The notes: generated from the sequence alone by a model not told the origin. 39,628 nt of DNA from Candidatus Faecisoma merdavium (GCA_018716405.1 DVJX01000048.1:1-39628), one strand, 5' to 3'; positions 8,723 to 16,974 are shown, counted from the first letter of the stretch. Made by a program: numbers and translations.

Positions 8723-9278
8723 TTTCATCTCTCCTTATTTTATCTATAACACTTAAATAATCTAAGCATGGATTATATCCTTGTTTTATTAAATATCCAT
8801 TTTCTACAAAATATTCTTTTGGAATAGATTTACGTTTACTATTATCTAAAAAATTTAACAATTTGTCAATTTCTAACAAATATGTCTCATTATTATGAGT
8901 GAATCTAACAATTATAAATCCAATTCCACCACAATTTTTAATCTTTTTTAAATGTTCAATTTGATGATTATGAATATTGGCTAAAGGGAAATAATCTTTT
9001 TTTGTTTCTTTCGCTTCGAAATCAACATAGTTACCTTTATAGATCCCGTTATAATCTGTTGTTGATGGAATTATAAAGTGTGCTTCTGTTATAACGGCGT
9101 CTTTTCTATTTTTATAATCAACTTTATTTATTGTAATTGGGGTAGGTTTTTTATATATTACTGCAATTTCATTTTTTCTGTAATATACATTTGAATCATT
9201 AATATCATTTTCTAAATTCATACCTCTATTACTATTACTTATTTTAAAATTTCTTTTTATCCCATTTGGGTAATTCAT
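8697..9278 (-). CDS. recU: Holliday junction resolvase RecU
   Basis: A 193-residue nuclease that cuts four-way junctions during recombination and chromosome segregation. Hallmarks are the N-terminal NRGMNLENDINDSN segment, the Glu in VITEAHFI, the nuclease core YVDFEAKETK (Asp, Glu and Lys of a PD-(D/E)xK-like site), and the basic stalk between. GGTGATG precedes ATG 9278. A possible promoter on this strand has a TATAAT box at 9294-9299 with a weak -35 TTTAAA at 9317-9322. It is co-transcribed with the PBP gene downstream. RecA, its partner in recombination, is encoded elsewhere in this window. Confidence 0.94.
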   Translation of the reverse strand: MNYPNGIKRNFKISNSNRGMNLENDINDSNVYYRKNEIAVIYKKPTPITINKVDYKNRKDAVITEAHFIIPSTTDYNGIYKGNYVDFEAKETKKDYFPLANIHNHQIEHLKKIKNCGGIGFIIVRFTHNNETYLLEIDKLLNFLDNSKRKSIPKEYFVENGYLIKQGYNPCLDYLSVIDKIRRDENEKNLEEK

Positions 9279-9328
9279 ATCATCACCATTATTATTATAC
9301 TATATAACAAAAATAATTTAAACTAATT

Positions 9329-9357
9329 TTGACATGTTTTGTCGAATTTAATGCAAT
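9329..9357 (+). promoter_or_regulatory. Possible promoter of the 29-codon gene
   Basis: A perfect -35 TTGACA at 9329-9334 is followed 17 bases later by TGCAAT, a 4/6 match to the -10. A short inverted repeat, GACA and TGTC at 9331-9343, overlaps the -35. The -10 lacks the important second-position A, so this is tentative. Confidence 0.4.
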
Positions 9358-9395
9358 ATTTACATATATATGATTTAATAAAAATAGGTGATAAC

Positions 9396-9485
9396 ATGGA
9401 TCATATAGAAGAAATTTTTAATAACATGATTGAAGATATAAAATACATTAAGTTAGCAACTTACTTTAAAAATATGGGAAGATAA
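9396..9485 (+). CDS. Putative 29-residue small protein
   Basis: The ORF encodes a 29-residue peptide that starts MDHIEEIFNNMIEDIKYIKL and ends with a basic FKNMGR. It has a GGTG ribosome binding site five bases before the ATG, a candidate promoter upstream, and its own hairpin terminator, and it fills an otherwise empty gap between recU and gpsB. The acidic-amphipathic first half could form a helix. I recognise no family. It could instead be the readable part of a small RNA; coding potential is supported mainly by the start context. Confidence 0.45.
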   Translation: MDHIEEIFNNMIEDIKYIKLATYFKNMGR

Positions 9486-9510
9486 TTTTATTGACAAATT
9501 ATCTTTTTTT
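9481..9510 (+). terminator. Terminator of the 29-codon gene, overlapping gpsB -35
   Basis: A perfect 8-bp stem, GATAATTT and AAATTATC (9481-9488 and 9496-9503), with a seven-base loop and then seven T. The stem is only A/T-rich, so strength is uncertain. The loop contains TTGAC of the next promoter. Confidence 0.65.
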
Positions 9511-9520
9511 GTTATATAAT
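9491..9520 (+). promoter_or_regulatory. Promoter of gpsB-rnpB
   Basis: Consensus TTGACA at 9491-9496 and TATAAT at 9515-9520 with an 18-base spacer. The start point would be near 9527, only about ten bases before the chosen GTG start of gpsB. Confidence 0.82.
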
Positions 9521-9537
9521 TTATATGGGTGATATTA

Positions 9538-9867
9538 GTGTATCAAGATAGGGTTGTATTAACTGTAAAAGATATTTATGAAAAAGAATTTAAGCTAGAT
9601 ACAAGGGGGTATCGTCCTCAAGAAGTTGATAAATTTTTAGACATAATTATGCGCGATTATGAAGAGTTTATATCAATAAACAAAGAATTATCTGATGAAA
9701 TTAAGGACTTAACTAATGATAATATGAAATTAAAACAAGAAATTAGAAGTTTAAAAATGAAATTGGATATTCTAAAAGAAAGCGCTGATAATGATACTGG
9801 AAGTAACAGTGTTGATGTTTTAAAAAGATTATCTAATTTAGAAAAAATTATATATGGTAAAGAATAA
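9538..9867 (+). CDS. gpsB: GpsB, DivIVA-domain cell division coordinator
   Basis: A 109-residue cytoplasmic adaptor that links class A PBPs to the division and elongation machinery. The N-terminal DivIVA domain contains RGYRPQEVDKFLD, followed by a coiled coil and the C-terminal trimerisation motif VLKRLSNLEKIIYG typical of GpsB rather than DivIVA. GTG 9538 is chosen because GGTGAT lies just upstream and the product then aligns with other GpsB N-termini. A GTG at 9529 would lie within the ribosome binding site itself. The PBP gene nearby is a plausible client. The stop codon lies in the first helix of rnpB. Confidence 0.93.
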   Translation: MYQDRVVLTVKDIYEKEFKLDTRGYRPQEVDKFLDIIMRDYEEFISINKELSDEIKDLTNDNMKLKQEIRSLKMKLDILKESADNDTGSNSVDVLKRLSNLEKIIYGKE

Positions 9868-10209
9868 TACTTGACAAACGCTGCATTTGTTGTAGAGGAA
9901 AGTCCATGCTTGCACTATCCTGAGATGGTAGTAGTGATTGTGCATAGGGAAAAAATAACCTATGGTAGTTTATACTAACGGCATCGAAATAATCCTATAA
10001 GGATTAAATTAGATATAAAGTGCCACAGAAACGATGCTTCTAGTAATAGAAGAATGAAACGCGGTAAACCCCACAAGCAAGAAACCCAAATTATGGTAGG
10101 GGAGTTTAAAGTAGGGAATTCAACTTACTTTAGAACCAATTTATTGGTAGATAGATGTTTGTCGCTCTATTTTGAGTACAGAACATGGCTTATAAGTATT
10201 ATTTTTTTT
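9863..10209 (+). ncRNA. rnpB: RNase P RNA, type B
   Basis: The catalytic RNA that removes tRNA 5' leaders. Conserved blocks are GAGGAAAGTCCATGCT at 9894-9909, ACAGAAACGATGCTTCTAG near 10024, AACGCGGTAAACCCC near 10058 (the L15 GGU that pairs with the tRNA 3' end), and ACAGAACATGGCTTA near the 3' end. Terminal helix P1 is a perfect 10-bp pairing of AATAATACTT (9863-9872) with AAGTATTATT (10194-10203), followed by a T-run that probably terminates the transcript. The 5' end therefore reaches into the gpsB stop codon. No separate strong promoter is seen, so it is probably processed from a gpsB-rnpB transcript. Exact ends are approximate. Confidence 0.93.
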
Positions 10210-10223
10210 ATTATGAGGTGAAT

Positions 10224-10694
10224 ATGAAGGAAATAGGAGAAAAATTAAAAGAGGCAAGAGAAAATATCGGTATTTCTATTGAAGAAGCTGCCGAAGATTT
10301 AAAAATCGATGCTTCTCAAATAATAAATATTGAAAATGGTGAAGTCGAACAATTTCAAGATGTGTTTAATTTAAAGTATTTTATAAGAGATTATGCTAAA
10401 TATTTAGGTTTAAATAAAGAACAAATTATTGATGATTTTAATGAATATTTATTTGATTATACTTCTAAAATATCATTAGATGATATAAAAAGAGAAAAAA
10501 AAATAAAAAATGAAGATAAAATTAAATCACCATATACAATAGAAAGAAAAAGTGAAAAGATTTATCAAAATTTTATATATATAGCAATAGTTGTTTTATT
10601 AATTACAATTTGTGTTTTACTTTATACAATTTTAAATGACAATGAAACTGAAGATAATTTAGTCTATGGAGGAACATATGAACTTACCAAATAA
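10224..10694 (+). CDS. RodZ/YmfM-like helix-turn-helix membrane protein
   Basis: A 156-residue protein with an N-terminal helix-turn-helix (about residues 4-70, IGEKLKEARENIGISIEEAA), a basic linker and one transmembrane segment near 120-142 with a very short exterior tail. RodZ connects MreB to the wall elongation machinery; the Bacillus homologue YmfM lies just before pgsA, as here. The extracytoplasmic domain of full-length RodZ is absent. A longer reading from 10185 would start inside rnpB, so ATG 10224 with GAGGTG upstream is used. It overlaps pgsA by 17 bases. Confidence 0.85.
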   Translation: MKEIGEKLKEARENIGISIEEAAEDLKIDASQIINIENGEVEQFQDVFNLKYFIRDYAKYLGLNKEQIIDDFNEYLFDYTSKISLDDIKREKKIKNEDKIKSPYTIERKSEKIYQNFIYIAIVVLLITICVLLYTILNDNETEDNLVYGGTYELTK

Positions 10695-11268
10695 AATAAC
10701 TTCTTTAAGAATATTTATTACAATTTTAATAATAATAATATTGTTATTTCCTTTTGATTCTGTTGGTTTAACAGCAACAAAACTATTTATAAATGAATTA
10801 ATAGTTGTTGATATTAAATATTTTATAGCGGGTGTATTATTTATTTTAGCTTCAATAACAGATTTTTTAGATGGTTATATTGCAAGAAAGTATAACATGA
10901 TTTCTGACTTAGGGAAAATGTTAGATGCAATAGCCGATAAATTTTTAGTAAATTCAGTTTTGATAATTTTAGCTAGCCAAGGATTAATTCATCCTATAAT
11001 TCCTGTTATTGTGGTAGCTAGAGATACTGTTGTAGATATTATCAAGATGATTGTTGGAAGTAAAAAAGAAGTTGTTGCAGCAATTAAGTCTGGAAAGCTT
11101 AAAACTGCGTGTTTAATGTTAGGCATTATATTAACTTTATTTAATAACTTGCCTTTTGAATTATATAATATAAAAGTTTCTGATGCTTTACTTATAATTG
11201 CAACAGTTTTAAGTGTTTATTCTGGGATACAATATTATCAAATAAATAAAAAAATAATTTTAAGTTAA
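10678..11268 (+). CDS. pgsA: CDP-diacylglycerol-glycerol-3-phosphate 3-phosphatidyltransferase
   Basis: A 196-residue integral membrane enzyme that makes phosphatidylglycerol phosphate from CDP-diacylglycerol. The CDP-alcohol phosphotransferase motif D-G-x2-A-R-x8-G-x3-D-x3-D is complete, running from DGYIARKYN to LDAIAD around residues 61-83. Several hydrophobic helices are visible. GGAGG lies five bases before ATG 10678. It is coupled to the RodZ-like gene. In Bacillus cinA lies between pgsA and recA; here it is missing and recA has its own promoter. Confidence 0.95.
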   Translation: MNLPNKITSLRIFITILIIIILLFPFDSVGLTATKLFINELIVVDIKYFIAGVLFILASITDFLDGYIARKYNMISDLGKMLDAIADKFLVNSVLIILASQGLIHPIIPVIVVARDTVVDIIKMIVGSKKEVVAAIKSGKLKTACLMLGIILTLFNNLPFELYNIKVSDALLIIATVLSVYSGIQYYQINKKIILS

Positions 11269-11280
11269 ATTATTTTTTTT
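11252..11280 (+). terminator. Terminator of pgsA
   Basis: Stem AAATAATTT/AAATTATTT (11252-11260 and 11267-11275) with a six-base loop and a T-run. The pgsA stop codon lies at the loop and 3' arm junction. The stem is purely A/T. Confidence 0.65.
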
Positions 11281-11285
11281 TAAAT

Positions 11286-11313
11286 ATAAATACAAAAATT
11301 TGTTCGTATTTAT
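11286..11313 (+). promoter_or_regulatory. Candidate LexA/DinR (SOS) operator upstream of recA
   Basis: An imperfect 28-base palindrome with perfect outer arms ATAAATAC and GTATTTAT. Its centre, 11293-11306, fits the Gram-positive SOS box CGAAC-N4-GTTCG with a perfect right half (GTTCG) and a 3/5 left half (CAAAA). It ends one base before the recA -35, a typical operator position. Confidence 0.6.
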
Positions 11314-11314
11314 A

Positions 11315-11343
11315 TTGACTTTTGTTTTTTTTTCGTTTATAAT
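11315..11343 (+). promoter_or_regulatory. recA promoter
   Basis: TTGACT at 11315-11320 and TATAAT at 11338-11343 with a 17-base spacer rich in T. The transcript starts near 11350. Confidence 0.88.
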
Positions 11344-11374
11344 GTGAATGTAGGAGTTAAAATTAGGAGGAATT

Positions 11375-12388
11375 ATGACAAAAAGTAATGACAAAACATT
11401 AGATCAAGTTTTACAAGATATAGAAAAACAGTTTGGGAAAGGTTCAATTATGAAATTAGGCTCTAACGAAAAAAGACAAATTGACGTCATTCCCAGTGGT
11501 TCTATTGCTTTGGATATGATATTAGGAATAGGTGGTTATCCTAAAGGAAGAATTATTGAAATTTATGGTCCAGAATCAAGTGGTAAAACAACTTTTGCTT
11601 TACACGCTATAGCTGAAGCTCAAAAATTAGGTGGAAGAGTAGCTTTCATTGATGCAGAAAACTCATTAGACCCACAATATGCAGAAAAATTAGGTGTTAA
11701 TATAGATGATTTATTATTATCACAACCTGATAATGGTGAACAAGCTTTAGAAATTTGTGAAGCATTGGTAAGAAGTGGCGCTATTAGTGTTATCGTAATA
11801 GATTCTGTTGCTGCTTTAGTTCCACAAGCAGAAATTGAAGGTGAAATGGGAGATTCTCATGTTGGATTACAAGCTAGACTTATGAGTCAAGCTTTAAGAA
11901 AATTAGCTGGGGTTATAAATAAAACAAATACAGTTGCTATTTTTATAAATCAATTAAGAGAAAAAGTAGGTGTAATGTTTGGAAATCCTGAAGTTACACC
12001 TGGTGGTAGAGCTCTAAAGTTTTATTCTTCAATAAGATTAGAAATAAGAAGAGCAGAACAATTAAAATTAGGGACAGATATTGTTGGAAATAAGACTACT
12101 ATTAAAGTAGTTAAAAACAAAATGGCTCCACCTTTTAAATCATGTACTGTTGATATAATGTATGGTGAAGGTGTTTCGCATGAAGGAGAATTGATTGATT
12201 TAGCAAGTGATGCAAACATCATTGAAAAAAGTGGTGCATGGTATTCATATAATGGAGAAAAAATTGGCCAAGGTAAAGAAAATGTTAAAGAAATGTTAAA
12301 GAAAAATAAAAAACTATCTGATGAAATTGAGGATAAAGTTAGGGTACATTATGGTTTAAAAAAAGAAACAGAAAAGAACATCAAATGA
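11375..12388 (+). CDS. recA: RecA recombinase
   Basis: A 337-residue ATP-dependent strand-exchange protein, also the co-protease that triggers LexA self-cleavage. Walker A is GPESSGKTT at residues 65-73, Walker B is [10 protein letters not shown] near 140, and the catalytic Glu is in [10 protein letters not shown] near 94. The conserved MAW-type region reads [26 protein letters not shown] is loop L2. AGGAGG precedes the ATG. The gene is monocistronic, with its own promoter, a candidate SOS operator and a terminator that contains its TGA stop. TGA as stop here confirms the standard code. Confidence 0.98.
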   Translation: MTKSNDKTLDQVLQDIEKQFGKGSIMKLGSNEKRQIDVIPSGSIALDMILGIGGYPKGRIIEIYGPESSGKTTFALHAIAEAQKLGGRVAFIDAENSLDPQYAEKLGVNIDDLLLSQPDNGEQALEICEALVRSGAISVIVIDSVAALVPQAEIEGEMGDSHVGLQARLMSQALRKLAGVINKTNTVAIFINQLREKVGVMFGNPEVTPGGRALKFYSSIRLEIRRAEQLKLGTDIVGNKTTIKVVKNKMAPPFKSCTVDIMYGEGVSHEGELIDLASDANIIEKSGAWYSYNGEKIGQGKENVKEMLKKNKKLSDEIEDKVRVHYGLKKETEKNIK

Positions 12389-12397
12389 TGTTCTTTT
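12372..12397. terminator. Bidirectional terminator between recA and the HerA-like gene
   Basis: A 12-bp perfect stem AAAAGAACATCA/TGATGTTCTTTT with a minimal loop. The recA TGA is in the 3' arm and the stop of the converging gene lies at its edge. Confidence 0.8.
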
Positions 12398-14141
12398 ACC
12401 ATGTTTTTAAAATATCACAATTTGTGCTTTGAGGCATTGGATTTGGCATTTGCATTTTTACTATCATTGGAATATTAAAAGCTTTACCAAATGCCATACA
12501 AGTTCCTGATTGTAAGCTTTTTTGTTTTTCAATTATATCTAAACTTATATTTGGTAACATTTTTTGTATATATTCTACATCTAATGGGTGTGTAATTTTA
12601 AATATTAGAAAATTACTCATTTGAGATATAACAGTATCTGATAATTCTACTGGTCGTTGAGAAATTAAATCTAAAATAAGTCCATATTTTCTTCCTTCTT
12701 TAGCAACTCTATCAAATATGTTATATCCTATTAAAGATGTATCATTATCTTTTTGTACATATCTATGAGCTTCTTCTAAAAAAATATGGAAAGGTAATGA
12801 TGCTCTATTTGGTAAATTTTTAACATAATTAAATAACAATTTAGCAAATGTTTTAGTTACAAATTTAGCAAACCAGTCTTCTACATCTTCTAAATTAAAA
12901 TTAATTATTTGAGCTTTTCTATTATTTTTACTTACTAAACTAGCAATATATTGATCTTTTGTAATAAAATTAGTTACAGCAAAGTATTTAGAATATTCAC
13001 TTATTAAGATAGAATGTAATCTTACTTTTAAAGTGATAGCATCATTGTATGCTTTTTCATTTCTTAGTAATCCTTCAGATATTAAAGTAAAATTTAAAGC
13101 TTTTTCTAAATCTTCTAATGTAAAAAAATTTGTATTTTTTTCTTCATAATGTTCTAAATCTTCATCGATAAAACTTGTAACATATTCAGATAATAAAACA
13201 CTTTCTGAAAAGTTATCTTTATCATTTATTAAAAAGCAATCAATAAATTTTCTTGTATATCCAGCACCTTTAACTATAGCGTTAGGATTAAATTGAGGAG
13301 TTTGACAAGAATTAAATATAGAAAAAACATCATTTCTTTTACTACTAGCGTTTTGATTTGAATATAAAATTGATAGTATAGCTTTAGCAATTAAGTGATT
13401 TTTATATTTTAATGCCATTTCATCGCTAGAAGAAAAAATTTTAACTAATTTAACCATTCGCTCTATTATTGGAAGTTGTGAATGACTAGTCGCATTCAAT
13501 AATATTGCGAAATCATCATTATCTAATAACCAAAGAGGAATTAATAAAGGTTGACCATTTAAATCATTTTTATTAGTTGTATAATATTTAAATTGATAAT
13601 TTGGGTTTATTTGACTAAAATTAGAAAATGCATTGTGGTATTCTCCATAAGCATCAAATATAAATATATTTGCCTTATATGGTTGAAAGTTTTTATTAGT
13701 AAATATATTTTGCAGCATTCTAGCAACTCCACAAGATTTACCAGAACCACTATTACCAAATATAGCTAAATGGTTAGAAAACAAATCATTAATGTTTACC
13801 ATTATTGGATAATTATCATATAAAGCACTAGTTCCCAACATAAATGTTTCTTTACTATTTTGACCAATTATTATTTTTAATTCTTCGGCATTAATCATTC
13901 TTACTTTTGCGTCCATAGTAGGTTTTCTTATAACGCCACCAATAAATTTATTATCTACAATTTCTCCTAGAAATCTAATTTTAATTAAAGAACCATCAAT
14001 ATCGTCAATTTCACCCAGAACCTTTTTGTTTACATCTTCAAATATAACATGCATATTCATCAAACTAGTTGGTATTTTAACATTGCTTGGAATTTGTACA
14101 TGAGCATTGTTATTACTTATATAAATTATTTTTCCTAACAT
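12396..14141 (-). CDS. HerA-like ATPase (DUF87 family)
   Basis: A 581-residue FtsK/HerA-superfamily ATPase. Residues 1-90 form a beta-rich HAS-barrel-like domain, Walker A is GNSGSGKS at 129-136, and Walker B with a double Glu is HIFLEEAHRY near 450. A later SQRPVEL segment fits the sensor/arginine region. HerA proteins are hexameric DNA translocases that, in archaea and some bacteria, work with the nuclease NurA or with Sir2-like or other effectors in DNA processing or phage defence. No NurA or other nuclease partner is adjacent, and its closest neighbours are recA and rny on the opposite strand. GGTGAT precedes ATG 14141. A TATAAT box on this strand lies at 14168-14173. The cellular role is unknown. 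Confidence 0.85.
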   Translation of the reverse strand: MLGKIIYISNNNAHVQIPSNVKIPTSLMNMHVIFEDVNKKVLGEIDDIDGSLIKIRFLGEIVDNKFIGGVIRKPTMDAKVRMINAEELKIIIGQNSKETFMLGTSALYDNYPIMVNINDLFSNHLAIFGNSGSGKSCGVARMLQNIFTNKNFQPYKANIFIFDAYGEYHNAFSNFSQINPNYQFKYYTTNKNDLNGQPLLIPLWLLDNDDFAILLNATSHSQLPIIERMVKLVKIFSSSDEMALKYKNHLIAKAILSILYSNQNASSKRNDVFSIFNSCQTPQFNPNAIVKGAGYTRKFIDCFLINDKDNFSESVLLSEYVTSFIDEDLEHYEEKNTNFFTLEDLEKALNFTLISEGLLRNEKAYNDAITLKVRLHSILISEYSKYFAVTNFITKDQYIASLVSKNNRKAQIINFNLEDVEDWFAKFVTKTFAKLLFNYVKNLPNRASLPFHIFLEEAHRYVQKDNDTSLIGYNIFDRVAKEGRKYGLILDLISQRPVELSDTVISQMSNFLIFKITHPLDVEYIQKMLPNISLDIIEKQKSLQSGTCMAFGKAFNIPMIVKMQMPNPMPQSTNCDILKTW

Positions 14142-14203
14142 TCTATCACCTTTTTATTCTAAAAATAATTATACAATAAATTTTAAAAAAAATCTACAAT
14201 TTC

Positions 14204-14232
14204 TTGACTTATCATAGTTTAAATATTACAAT
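14204..14232 (+). promoter_or_regulatory. Promoter of rny
   Basis: TTGACT at 14204-14209 and TACAAT at 14227-14232, 17-base spacer. The 5' leader then contains a 6-bp hairpin, TAGAGT-N5-ACTCTA at 14238-14254, just before the GGAGG site; it might modulate translation or RNA stability. Confidence 0.78.
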
Positions 14233-14271
14233 AATAGTAGAGTTTAGTACTCTAGAAAGTGGAGGTAATAT

Positions 14272-15825
14272 ATGAATGATGTAATACTATCCATTTTATT
14301 TATTGTATTAGGACTTTTTATCGGAATCATTTTAATGATTATACTAAATTATATAAAAAACAATTTATCTAATAAAAAAGCTGAATCAATTATTGATAAA
14401 GCGAATAAAGAAGCAGATAAAATTAAGAGAAATGGCTTATTAGAAGCTAAAGAAGAAGCTCACAAAATAAAATTAGAAACAGAAAAAGAAATTAAAGAAA
14501 AGAAAAATGAAATAAAAGAATCTGAAGAAAGATTGCTATTAAGAGAAAGTAATATTGATAAAAGAGATCAAACACTACAAAATAGAGAGCAACTATTAGA
14601 AGAAAGAGAAAATAATTTAGTAAATAAACAAAAAGAAGTTTTAAAAGAACAAGATAAAGTGGAGGAAATTAAAAAACAACAAGTTGAATTGTTGGAAAAA
14701 ATAGCTGGGTATTCAAAAAATGAGGCTAGAGATTTAGTTTTAAAGAAAGTAGAAGAAATGATGAATTTAGAAATTTCTGCTTATATTAAAGATAGGGAAG
14801 TAGAAGCTAAATTAGAAGTTGATAAAAAGGCTAAAAACATGTTAGTAAATGTAATGCAAAAGTATGCTGGTGATGTAGCAAGTGATCAAACAGTAACTGT
14901 TGTAAATTTGCCAAATGATGATATGAAAGGTAGATTAATTGGTAGAGAAGGTAGAAATATTAGATCTATTGAAGCAGTAACTGGCGTTGATTTGATTATT
15001 GATGATACACCAGAAGCAATTGTGTTATCTAGCTTTGATCCATATAGAAGGGAAATTGCTAGAGTTACAATTGAAGCACTAATAAAAGATGGAAGAATCC
15101 ATCCTGGTAGAATTGAAGAACTATATGATAAATCAGTAAAAGAAATGAAATTAAAATTATTAGAGTATGGAGAAGAAGCTTTATTTGAATTGGGTATTAC
15201 TAAAGTTGATCCTGAATTACAAGAATTACTAGGAAAACTTCATTTTAGAACTAGCTTTGGACAAAATGCTTTAAAACATTCGATTGAAGTTGCACATCTA
15301 GCTGGTATTATGGCTGGTGAATTAGGGGAAAATGTAGCTTTAGCTAAAAGAGCTGGATTATTTCATGATATTGGTAAGTCAATTGATCATGAAGTTGAAG
15401 GTTCTCATGTTGATATAGGATCTTCTTTAGCTAAAAAATATAAAGAGAATGATATTGTAATAAATGCTATAGAATCACATCATGGTGATAAAGAAGCCAA
15501 TAATGTTATTTCAGTATTAGTCTCTATAGCAGATGCTTTATCTGCATCAAGACCTGGTGCTAGAAATGACTCATTAGAAAATTATGTTCAAAGATTACAA
15601 GAATTAGAAAATATTGGAAATGAAGTTCCTGGTGTTGAAAAATCATATGCAATGCAAGCAGGTAGAGAATTAAGAGTAATCGTTAAACCAGAAGAAGTAG
15701 ATGATGCTTTAAGTTATAAGATAGCTCGTGATATTAAAAACAAAATTGAAGATACATTACAATATCCAGGTACTATTAAAGTTATAGTAATTAGAGAAAC
15801 TAGAGCCCAAGAAGAAGCAAAATAG
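14272..15825 (+). CDS. rny: Ribonuclease Y
   Basis: A 517-residue membrane-anchored endoribonuclease that initiates mRNA decay in many Firmicutes. Order: transmembrane helix at residues 4-26, a long charged coiled coil (about 30-150), a KH RNA-binding domain with [15 protein letters not shown] near 222-236, and an HD domain with [15 protein letters not shown] near 366-380 giving the metal-binding His-Asp. The length matches the family (about 520). GGAGG precedes the ATG. Its usual place after recA is kept, but the HerA-like gene intervenes on the other strand. A terminator begins within the final codons. Confidence 0.97.
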   Translation: MNDVILSILFIVLGLFIGIILMIILNYIKNNLSNKKAESIIDKANKEADKIKRNGLLEAKEEAHKIKLETEKEIKEKKNEIKESEERLLLRESNIDKRDQTLQNREQLLEERENNLVNKQKEVLKEQDKVEEIKKQQVELLEKIAGYSKNEARDLVLKKVEEMMNLEISAYIKDREVEAKLEVDKKAKNMLVNVMQKYAGDVASDQTVTVVNLPNDDMKGRLIGREGRNIRSIEAVTGVDLIIDDTPEAIVLSSFDPYRREIARVTIEALIKDGRIHPGRIEELYDKSVKEMKLKLLEYGEEALFELGITKVDPELQELLGKLHFRTSFGQNALKHSIEVAHLAGIMAGELGENVALAKRAGLFHDIGKSIDHEVEGSHVDIGSSLAKKYKENDIVINAIESHHGDKEANNVISVLVSIADALSASRPGARNDSLENYVQRLQELENIGNEVPGVEKSYAMQAGRELRVIVKPEEVDDALSYKIARDIKNKIEDTLQYPGTIKVIVIRETRAQEEAK

Positions 15826-15850
15826 TAGAAATTAATCTACTATTTTTTTA
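15820..15850. terminator. Bidirectional terminator after rny
   Basis: A 10-bp stem AAATAGTAGA/TCTACTATTT (15820-15829 and 15836-15845) with a six-base loop and T-run. The rny TAG stop is in the 5' arm, and the converging small gene ends at 15848. Confidence 0.85.
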
Positions 15851-16045
15851 TCTATAATATGGTCCATAGTAAGGATATGGTTGATATGGATAAGGGTATG
15901 GTGGTCTATAAGGTGGACGCCAGAAGTTTGGAGCTAACGCAGCTCCTGTTACCCCTCCTAATAAAAATGGGAAAACGAAACCTCCAAATCTTTCATCATT
16001 ATTATATTGTCCTTTAAAATTTGTTGGAATATTTTGATAGTACAT
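15848..16045 (-). CDS. Small Pro/Tyr-rich protein
   Basis: A 65-residue protein with a polar N-terminus, a Gly-rich hydrophobic stretch FGGFVFPFLLGGVTGAALAP (residues 20-39), and a tail made almost entirely of Pro, Tyr and Arg (PPYRPPYPYPY type). A strong AAAGGAG lies upstream of ATG 16045, so it is probably expressed. Composition resembles small surface or coat-layer proteins of Firmicutes, but no family can be named with confidence. It is divergent from the deacetylase-like gene, with a palindrome between the two. Confidence 0.72.
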   Translation of the reverse strand: MYYQNIPTNFKGQYNNDERFGGFVFPFLLGGVTGAALAPNFWRPPYRPPYPYPYQPYPYYGPYYR

Positions 16046-16087
16046 AGTAAATCTCCTTTCAAATTATTTTATGAAATATAGAAAAAA

Positions 16088-16103
16088 ATGTTATATATAA
16101 CAT
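16088..16103. promoter_or_regulatory. Perfect 16-base palindrome between divergent genes
   Basis: ATGTTATATATAACAT lies between the divergent genes starting at 16045 (minus) and 16124 (plus). It may be an operator for either gene, but an A/T palindrome in such an AT-rich genome can arise by chance. Confidence 0.3.
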
Positions 16104-16123
16104 ATATTTAAATAGGTGAGTAT

Positions 16124-16963
16124 ATGAAAAAAATATTTGAAATAATAGGATTTTTATCTTTAATGCTTTTTACTTTCACTTATACTAGTAAAATATCAAT
16201 GGTTATAAAAGAAAATGATGACCTTTTATCTCAAATAAAAGAAGTTTCTACTCAATATAAAAAAGATCCAATTAATGCTACTATAAAAGATAATACTATT
16301 GTTGCTGGAGTATCTGGTAGCCAAATTGATATAGATGAAAGTTATAGTAAAATGAAAAAATTAAATCAATTTAATTCAAATCTATTTGTTTATGAAAAAG
16401 TAAAGCCTGATATAAGTGTTGCTAATAATTATGATAAATATATAGTGGGAGGAATTAAAAATGAAGTTAGTATTATTTTTTTAGTTGAAGAAAACAATAA
16501 AATAGATTCAATATTAAATATACTAGATGAATATGAAATTAAAGCAAATTTTTTTGTTGATGGAAATTGGTTTGAAAACAACAATAATAAAATTATCGAT
16601 TTAATTGAAAATGATTATATTATAGGCTCATTAGGATATAATTATAATTACGATGTAAGTGGGATTAATTGGATGAATACAATCGTCACCAAAATAGGAA
16701 ATCAAAATGATACTTATTGTTATGCTGAGGTAGAAAATGATAAAAATTTAAATATTTGTAAAAATAATAAAAGTTATACTATTAAACCAAATATAATTGT
16801 AAAAAATAATCCTTTAATAACAATTAAAAATAATTTAAAAAAAGGGAGTATAATATCTTTAAAAATAAATGATGAAGTAAAAAATCAATTACCATTAATA
16901 ATTGAATATATTAATTCAAGAGATTATAATATAGTAAATTTAGAAGAATTTTTGGATGAATAA
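16124..16963 (+). CDS. Degenerate polysaccharide deacetylase-like exported protein
   Basis: A 279-residue protein with an N-terminal hydrophobic signal or anchor (residues 4-24). From about 117 it follows the NodB fold pattern: VSIIFLVEENNKIDSILNIL, then the hallmark YEIKANFFVDGNWF, then NDYIIGSLGYNYNYD. The catalytic sites appear lost. The usual Asp-Asp after the first strand is replaced, and the metal-binding His-x3-His after the conserved Gly is replaced by a segment without histidine. It is therefore probably a binding or structural pseudoenzyme of the wall rather than an active deacetylase. The fold assignment rests on pattern only. Confidence 0.68.
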   Translation: MKKIFEIIGFLSLMLFTFTYTSKISMVIKENDDLLSQIKEVSTQYKKDPINATIKDNTIVAGVSGSQIDIDESYSKMKKLNQFNSNLFVYEKVKPDISVANNYDKYIVGGIKNEVSIIFLVEENNKIDSILNILDEYEIKANFFVDGNWFENNNNKIIDLIENDYIIGSLGYNYNYDVSGINWMNTIVTKIGNQNDTYCYAEVENDKNLNICKNNKSYTIKPNIIVKNNPLITIKNNLKKGSIISLKINDEVKNQLPLIIEYINSRDYNIVNLEEFLDE

Positions 16964-16973
16964 TTCTTTTTTT
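16944..16973 (+). terminator. Terminator after the deacetylase-like gene
   Basis: Stem AAGAATT/AATTCTT (16944-16950 and 16962-16968) followed by T residues. The stop codon TAA overlaps the start of the 3' arm. Confidence 0.6.
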
Positions 16974-16974
16974 G

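Noticed and set aside
10185-10223. N-terminal extension of the RodZ-like protein
   Set aside because: The extension would be translated from the 3' end of RNase P RNA and its T-run; ATG 10224 has a proper GAGGTG site.
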